Assembly (NCBI RefSeq): GCF_025564085.1
Contig: NZ_JAMGZJ010000075.1
Span: forward strand, 62,001-126,000
Direction: 5' to 3'
DNA: 64,000 nt
From: Silvania confinis
Lineage (GTDB): Bacteria; Pseudomonadota; Gammaproteobacteria; Enterobacterales; Enterobacteriaceae
Part shown: positions 59,765 to 64,000 of the stretch, in pieces
Position numbering within the stretch: the first letter of the stretch is position 1
How the letters are laid out: each line of letters starts with the position of its first letter
Notes under the pieces: generated by a model
The model's input: only the letters and a program-made list of their open reading frames with translations
Told to the model about the DNA's origin: nothing
Databases searched by the model: none
Translations under genes and position numbers: made by a program

Positions 59765-60316
59765 TTACGCCTCGGCTTCCGCCAGCTCGCGCAGATACTG
59801 GAAAATCAGACGTGCAGACTTCGGCGGCTTATTCGTCTCTTTCTCTTTCTGCGCATTACGGATAAGCGATCGCAACTGCTGGCGATCGGCATCCGGCCAC
59901 AGGTTCAGCACTTCTGCTACGGCGTCATCACCATTATCAATCAGACGATCGCGGATCTGCTCCAGCTTATGGAACAGGGCGACCTGCTGGTTGTGGCGGT
60001 TTTTGAGCTTATCCAGCGCCTGGCGGATAGGATCCACGTCGCGCTGGCGCAACATTTTGCCAATCAGCTGCATCTGGCGACGGCGGCCCTCTTTCTTGAT
60101 GCGTTGTGCCAGTTCGATGGCGGCGCGTAGATCGGGATCGAGCGGGATTTTATCCAGCGCGTTCTTACCCAGTTCTACTATTTCTGCACCAAGCTGTTTT
60201 AACTCTTCGGCGTCGCGTTTAATTTCACTTTTACTGACCCAGATGATTTCATCATCTTCGTCTTCGATGTCATCACCGGGAACGTCGTCGAGCCAGTCTT
60301 CGGGCTGCTTAGTCAT
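59765..60316 (-). CDS. darP: DarP (YjgA), 50S ribosome assembly factor
   Basis: This is a 183-residue acidic, helix-rich protein ([19 protein letters not shown]) that helps late maturation of the 50S subunit and stimulates peptidyltransferase-centre formation in E. coli. It has a conserved basic central part ([20 protein letters not shown]) and [10 protein letters not shown] at the C-terminus. AAGGAGCC precedes the ATG. It is divergent from pmbA. Confidence 0.96.
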   Translation of the reverse strand: MTKQPEDWLDDVPGDDIEDEDDEIIWVSKSEIKRDAEELKQLGAEIVELGKNALDKIPLDPDLRAAIELAQRIKKEGRRRQMQLIGKMLRQRDVDPIRQALDKLKNRHNQQVALFHKLEQIRDRLIDNGDDAVAEVLNLWPDADRQQLRSLIRNAQKEKETNKPPKSARLIFQYLRELAEAEA

Positions 60317-60410
60317 GTCAGGCTCCTTAAAAAAGAGGCTAATGTTACCAGTTTAGACGCGTACTGAGAAACGGTTCTCTGTTAGACTTCAGCTAACTAC
60401 ACCTTACATT

Positions 60411-61763
60411 ATGGCATTTACGATGAAAGTGATCTCACAAGTTGCAGCGCAGCGTAAAGCACTGGAAAACGCCGTCTCCATGGCCCTTGAGCTGGCGTCA
60501 GCGAAATCAGACGGGGCAGAAGTCGCCGTCAGTAAAACCACCGGCATCAGCGTAAGCACGCGCTATGGCGAAGTGGAAACCGTTGAATTTAATAGCGATG
60601 GCGCCTTAGGGATTACTGTTTATCACCAGAACCGTAAAGGCAGCGCCTCGTCGACGGACTTAAGCCCGGACGCTATCGCGCGTACCGTGCAGGCGGCGCT
60701 GGATATCGCCTGTTACACCTCGCCGGACCCGTATGCGGGCGTGGCAGATAAAGAATTGTTGGCCTTTGAGGCCCCGGATCTGGATCTGTTCCATCCGGCA
60801 GAAGTCTCGCCTGACGAAGCCATCGAGCTGGCCGCTCGCGCCGAACAGGCCTCGCTGAAGGCCGATAAACGCATCACCAATACCGAAGGCGGCAGTTTTA
60901 ACAGCCACTACGGCATTAAAGTGTTTGGCAACAGCCACGGTATGTTGCAGGGCTACAGCTCAACCCGCCACTCGCTCTCAAGCTGCGTGATTGCCGAAGA
61001 GAACGGCAACATGGAGCGCGATTATGCCTATACCATTGGCCGCGCACTGAGCGACCTGCAGTCGCCGGAGTGGGTGGGTGAAGAGTGTGCCAAACGCACA
61101 TTGTCCCGTCTCGCGCCGCGAAAACTGTCTACCATGAAAGCACCGGTTATTTTTGCCAATGAAGTGGCGACCGGGCTGTTCGGCCATCTGGTCGGCGCGA
61201 TTGCGGGCGGTTCTGTGTACCGTAAATCGACCTTCCTGCTCGACGCGCTGGGCACCCAGATCCTGCCGGAATGGCTGACCATTGAAGAGCATCCGCACCT
61301 GCTGAAAGGGCTGGCCTCGACGCCGTTCGACAGCGAAGGCGTGCGTACCGAGCGTCGCGACATCATCAAGGACGGCATCCTGACCCAGTGGCTGCTGACC
61401 AGCTATTCCGCACGCAAGCTGGGGCTGCAAAGCACCGGTCACGCCGGTGGCATCCACAACTGGCGCATCCCTGGCCGCGGCCTGAGCTTTGAGCAGATGC
61501 TGAAAGAGATGGGCACCGGACTGGTGGTGACCGAGCTGATGGGGCAGGGCGTCAGCGGCGTGACCGGCGACTACTCGCGCGGCGCGTCCGGCTTCTGGGT
61601 CGAGAACGGCGAAATTCAGTATCCGGTGAGCGAAATTACCATCGCCGGCAACTTAAAAGATATGTGGCGCAATATCGTGACGGTAGGCAACGATATTGAG
61701 ACCCGCAGCAATATTCAGTGTGGTTCAGTACTGTTGCCGGAGATGAAAATCGCCGGTCAGTAA
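60411..61763 (+). CDS. pmbA: PmbA (TldE), TldD partner protease subunit
   Basis: This is a 450-residue TldD/PmbA family protein. With TldD it forms the heterodimeric metalloprotease that matures microcin B17, CcdA and lasso-type peptides. As expected for TldE, the N-terminal half has the family beta-sheet region ([17 protein letters not shown]) and the C-terminal half [12 protein letters not shown] and [13 protein letters not shown], while the HExxxH-type zinc motif of TldD is absent. The start at 60411 gives E. coli length; an ATG at 60423 is an alternative. Confidence 0.96.
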   Translation: MAFTMKVISQVAAQRKALENAVSMALELASAKSDGAEVAVSKTTGISVSTRYGEVETVEFNSDGALGITVYHQNRKGSASSTDLSPDAIARTVQAALDIACYTSPDPYAGVADKELLAFEAPDLDLFHPAEVSPDEAIELAARAEQASLKADKRITNTEGGSFNSHYGIKVFGNSHGMLQGYSSTRHSLSSCVIAEENGNMERDYAYTIGRALSDLQSPEWVGEECAKRTLSRLAPRKLSTMKAPVIFANEVATGLFGHLVGAIAGGSVYRKSTFLLDALGTQILPEWLTIEEHPHLLKGLASTPFDSEGVRTERRDIIKDGILTQWLLTSYSARKLGLQSTGHAGGIHNWRIPGRGLSFEQMLKEMGTGLVVTELMGQGVSGVTGDYSRGASGFWVENGEIQYPVSEITIAGNLKDMWRNIVTVGNDIETRSNIQCGSVLLPEMKIAGQ

Positions 61764-61769
61764 TATTCA

Positions 61770-61794
61770 AGCGCACTCCGGTGCGCTTTTTTTT
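61770..61794 (+). terminator. Terminator of pmbA
   Basis: AGCGCAC (61770-61776), loop TCCG and GTGCGCT (61781-61787) followed by seven T residues form a textbook intrinsic terminator 6 nt past the pmbA stop. Confidence 0.93.
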
Positions 61795-61817
61795 CATAAT
61801 AATAAAGGACGTGAGCA

Positions 61818-62204
61818 ATGCGTAAAAACCTGTTAGCTATCCTCGCGGCGTCTTCGCTGGTGCTGAGTTCGTCAGTGTTTGCTGCCGATCTGGAAGACAA
61901 CATGGACACCCTCAGCGAGAACCTGAAGGTAGTGCAGAAAACGGATAATGCGGATGAGATGAAATCTGCCTTAACCAAAATGCGGACCGCTGCGCTGGAT
62001 GCGCAAAAGGATACCCCGCCGAAGCTGGAAGGTAAGGCCGCTGACAGCGCGGAGATGAAAGACTACCGTCACGGTTTTGACGTACTGGTCGGCCAAATTG
62101 ACGGTGCTGTGAAGCTGGTCAACGAAGGCAAAGTGAAAGAAGCCCAGGCCGCGGCAGATGGATTCGTTGCTACGCGCAACGAAAACCACAAAAAGTTCCG
62201 CTAG
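61818..62204 (+). CDS. cybC: Cytochrome b562
   Basis: This is a 128-residue periplasmic four-helix heme protein. The signal peptide (residues 1-22) gives mature ADLEDNM, and the axial heme ligands are Met29 and His124 in the precursor (Met7 and His102 mature). Some E. coli strains carry a nonfunctional copy, while this copy is intact. AAAGGACGTGAG precedes the ATG. A terminator lies 17 nt past its stop. Confidence 0.96.
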   Translation: MRKNLLAILAASSLVLSSSVFAADLEDNMDTLSENLKVVQKTDNADEMKSALTKMRTAALDAQKDTPPKLEGKAADSAEMKDYRHGFDVLVGQIDGAVKLVNEGKVKEAQAAADGFVATRNENHKKFR

Positions 62205-62221
62205 TCTCACCTGACATCATC

Positions 62222-62249
62222 AACGGGGGCATCATGCTCCCGTTTTATT
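62222..62249 (+). terminator. Terminator of cybC
   Basis: AACGGGGGC (62222-62230), loop ATCAT and GCTCCCGTT (62236-62244, one G-U pair) followed by TTATTT form an intrinsic terminator, isolating cybC from the operon downstream. Confidence 0.87.
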
Positions 62250-62533
62250 TGCTGAAGCGTAATAAGAAAACCTTATCCACATCACATTTCTGTGCCTCCG
62301 TTGATCAACGATTCCACTTTACTTGCCCTTCATTTGCCGCCGAATAGCGTGACATCCATCACGTAAAGCCAGCTGATAATACATATTCAGCGCAATTATG
62401 TGGCACAGATCACTGGTGCCGCTTTCCTTTCCACTTCGAAGTGGAAAACAACCCGCTACAAACTCTTAACCGCCAGCGTTAGTTTTATTCCAGAGCCATT
62501 AACGGGATAAGACCAGTGATTAACGGAGCGGTA
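62250..62533 (+). promoter_or_regulatory. Control region of the PRD/SFCGS operon
   Basis: This gap (329 nt with the cybC terminator) carries a CRP-like site CGTGA-CATCCA-TCACG (62348-62363) and a -10-like CATATT (62382-62387). Then comes a perfect 20-bp palindrome TTTCCACTTCGAAGTGGAAA (62428-62447). The palindrome is 87 nt before the PRD gene, downstream of the putative promoter, a position suited to a roadblock or operator. No gene is supported within the gap. All roles are inference. Confidence 0.65.
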
Positions 62534-62854
62534 ATGAACGACGTTGGGGACCAGGCGGCGCAAACTGAAACGCTCGCCGATACCATGCTTGAGCAGGTCT
62601 ATGCCCTGCTTGCTCGCCACAACATCATTCCCAATGACGTCCAGCAGCAGATGCTGACTTCCCACGTCCGCGCGATGGCGCACCGGTCAGTGACCGGCGA
62701 GCCGCTGCCGGAGGTCGAAGCGGACCTGTTTGACGAAATTTCACCTGATTCAATGTCGTTGGCCCGCGAAGTGGTGGCGCAGTTTGGCAATCTTCCTGAT
62801 GAAGAAGCCTGGCTGCTGTCCGTTCACTTCGAAGTCGCGAAAGACAACCTTTAA
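62534..62854 (+). CDS. Stand-alone PRD-domain protein (EF_0829/AHA_3910 type)
   Basis: This is a 106-residue protein consisting of little more than a PTS regulation domain. Candidate phosphorylatable or conserved histidines are His44 and His50 (SHVRAMAHR) and His98 (SVHFEV). PRDs are normally phosphorylated by PTS proteins and control antiterminators or activators, but no RNA- or DNA-binding domain is fused here. The start at 62534 has GGAG at 5 nt; a GTG at 62516 is a weaker alternative. It is the first gene of the run PRD, SFCGS, DUF4312 and DUF4311. Confidence 0.85.
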   Translation: MNDVGDQAAQTETLADTMLEQVYALLARHNIIPNDVQQQMLTSHVRAMAHRSVTGEPLPEVEADLFDEISPDSMSLAREVVAQFGNLPDEEAWLLSVHFEVAKDNL

Positions 62855-62864
62855 GGAGCACAAG

Positions 62865-63227
62865 ATGGAACAGATTACAGTCGTAATTGGCGATCGCCTG
62901 GGTAAAGGGCAGAAAGTGGCCGCAGGCGTCGAAAAAGCGGGCGGCCGTGCGGTAGTCGTACCGGGCGTGGCGGCGGATATGAAGCTGGGCGACGTGATGA
63001 AGGCCGAAAACGCCACCTTCGGCATCTCCTTCTGCGGCAGCGGCGGTGCAGGTGCTATCACCGCCCAGACCAAGCACGGCTACAAAGCGAAATACGGCAT
63101 GCGTTCCGTGGAAGAGGGCGTCACCGCCATCAACGAAGGCAACAACGTGCTCGGGTTTGGCTTTATGGATAAAGAAGAGCTGGGCGAGCGTCTGGTGCTG
63201 GCGTGGCAGAAGAAGTACGGCGCGTAA
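62865..63227 (+). CDS. Glycine-rich SFCGS-family protein (EF_0830/AHA_3911 type)
   Basis: This is a 120-residue soluble protein with a central hydrophobic strand leading into the glycine-rich loop SFCGSGGAGA (55-64, Cys57). The family (about 120 residues, TIGR03577 type) has no assigned function and occurs in a cluster with the flanking genes. The Cys-Gly-Ser-Gly loop resembles the phosphocysteine loop of PTS EIIB proteins such as UlaB, but sits later in the chain, so this is only an idea. AAGGAG precedes the ATG. The next gene starts 3 nt after its stop. Confidence 0.87.
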   Translation: MEQITVVIGDRLGKGQKVAAGVEKAGGRAVVVPGVAADMKLGDVMKAENATFGISFCGSGGAGAITAQTKHGYKAKYGMRSVEEGVTAINEGNNVLGFGFMDKEELGERLVLAWQKKYGA

Positions 63228-63229
63228 GC

Positions 63230-63529
63230 ATGAAAGAACAATTCACCACCACGGTGAGAGTGAGCGGCAAAGGCGAGGCGAAAGCCCGCGCTTTTGCCGA
63301 CGCCCTGAACCACGTACAGGCGACGGTGATGAAAGCCTCGCCCCATATTCTACTGCGCATAGAGCCACAGGACGTGCAGGTTATTCATGCGCGAGAAGCG
63401 GTACGCAAAGAGGCATTTTTGTTTTTCTTTTTGCGCCGGGAAAGACGCACCTACAGCGTGGAGCTGGACGTGACCGTCAACGTGACCGCCATCAACCTCG
63501 ACCAGGTCGATTTTGTCACGCAACGCTGA
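63230..63529 (+). CDS. DUF4312-family protein (EF_0831 type)
   Basis: This is a 99-residue protein of the DUF4312 family, of unknown function. It has an N-terminal beta/helix part (MKEQFTTTVRVSGKGEAKARAFADALNHVQ, read in two parts), an aromatic stretch FLFFFLRRERR (about 63-73) and a C-terminal beta stretch. The aromatic stretch may be membrane-associated. It starts 3 nt after the SFCGS gene, and 21 nt follow to the membrane-protein gene. No motif defines an enzyme. Confidence 0.83.
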   Translation: MKEQFTTTVRVSGKGEAKARAFADALNHVQATVMKASPHILLRIEPQDVQVIHAREAVRKEAFLFFFLRRERRTYSVELDVTVNVTAINLDQVDFVTQR

Positions 63530-63550
63530 AATGACTAAAAGGGCAGACAG

Positions 63551-64000
63551 ATGTTCCTGATAATTTTAATAAAATCGCTCATCATCGGCGGCCTGGTTGG
63601 CGTCGGTGTGGGTGCCGGGGCTGCACGCATGTTTCATGCGCCTACCACACAAGGTATGGGCGCGTTTCGTACATTGGGGGAGCTGAACTCCTGTGAAGGG
63701 GATCCGGCTTCTCACTTCTCCTTCGGTCTGGGGTTCTTCTTTAACGCCTGGGCCTCGTCCGTTGCGGCGGGGGCATTCACCCAGGACGTGGACCATCGCA
63801 TTATCCCTAACTGGGGTGCTGCGGCACTGATGCTGAAAAACCGCAACGTCGGCGAGACGCTGCACGATCCACGCAAAATGGCGATTGCCTGCGGCGTGAT
63901 CGGCATGCTGGTTGTCACCTTCCTTAACCTCACTGCCTCTTCCGTTCCGGCAGCGCTGCAAGTTACCGCTGTTAAGGTGCTGGTTCCGGCGGCGAACCTG
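63551..64000 (+). CDS. DUF4311-family membrane protein (EF_0832 type), 5' part
   Basis: The frame is open from ATG 63551 to the window edge (150 residues seen). It begins with a glycine-rich membrane segment (FLIILIKSLIIGGLVGVGVG, about 2-21). A loop with HFSFGLGFFFNAWASSVAAGAF (about 55-76) and a further hydrophobic helix (about 111-130) follow. It matches the DUF4311 family, found next to a DUF4310 membrane protein in the same conserved cluster and thought to be a transport component. AGACAG lies weakly upstream. It probably forms the permease of the system. Confidence 0.83.
   Translation, partial: MFLIILIKSLIIGGLVGVGVGAGAARMFHAPTTQGMGAFRTLGELNSCEGDPASHFSFGLGFFFNAWASSVAAGAFTQDVDHRIIPNWGAAALMLKNRNVGETLHDPRKMAIACGVIGMLVVTFLNLTASSVPAALQVTAVKVLVPAANL

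Noticed and set aside
62401-62419. Possible sigma-54 promoter (TGGCAC..GGTGC) before the PRD gene
   Set aside because: The -24 GG and the nearest GC are 16 nt apart from first G to first G instead of 12, so the spacing is wrong for sigma-54.

Overview
The window is a 64 kb stretch of enterobacterial chromosome. Protein sequences and gene order match the Escherichia coli rlmB-aidB-ula-rpsF-cycA-ytf-fbp-mpl-cybC neighbourhood. The insertions, the replaced genes and the high-GC codon use point to an Enterobacter/Lelliottia/Leclercia/Klebsiella-type genome rather than E. coli itself; the species cannot be fixed from sequence alone. I see no tRNA, rRNA, CRISPR array, insertion sequence or phage gene.

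Layout. (1) 1-8434: a tightly coupled import island on the + strand. It has the tail of an SsuA-like binding protein, its permease and ATPase, an M20-family amidohydrolase, and a complete DppABCDF-like peptide ABC transporter. It sits directly upstream of rlmB, where E. coli has rnr. (2) 8542-14373: rlmB, an MHS-family transporter (in the place of E. coli yjfI-yjfC), aidB and a Cache-type chemoreceptor. (3) 14546-23216: yjfN, bsmA, yjfP and the complete L-ascorbate system ulaR/ulaG/ulaABCDEF, closed by yjfY. (4) 23541-24978: rpsF-priB-rpsR-rplI behind a recognisable S6:S18 leader. (5) 25131-38810: a DMT exporter, ytfB, fklB, cycA, ytfE (with an NsrR site), a chemoreceptor, ytfF, an AraC regulator, qorB/ytfH, cpdB, cysQ and ytfJ. 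(6) 39134-54945: ytfK, paeA(ytfL), msrA, tamAB-ytfP, a chemoreceptor, ppa and the ytfQRT-yjfF sugar importer. (7) 55042-62204: a chemoreceptor, a LysR DNA-binding-domain-only protein, fbp, mpl, darP, pmbA and cybC. (8) 62534-64000: the start of an operon of small conserved proteins of unknown function (PRD protein, glycine-rich SFCGS protein, DUF4312, DUF4311), cut by the window edge.

Three points stand out. First, the 62.5-64 kb operon matches the uncharacterised EF_0829-EF_0832 family set. It is preceded by a perfect 20-bp palindrome and a CRP-like site, and it is the best candidate for an undescribed system (probably transport). Second, four chemoreceptor genes absent from this region of E. 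coli K-12 are dispersed among core genes, and each has a sigma-28-type promoter that can be read directly. Third, several regulatory sites can be read base by base: UlaR-type repeats, an NsrR palindrome, CRP and LacI/GalR-type sites before ytfQ, the S6:S18 leader, and REP/BIME elements between genes.
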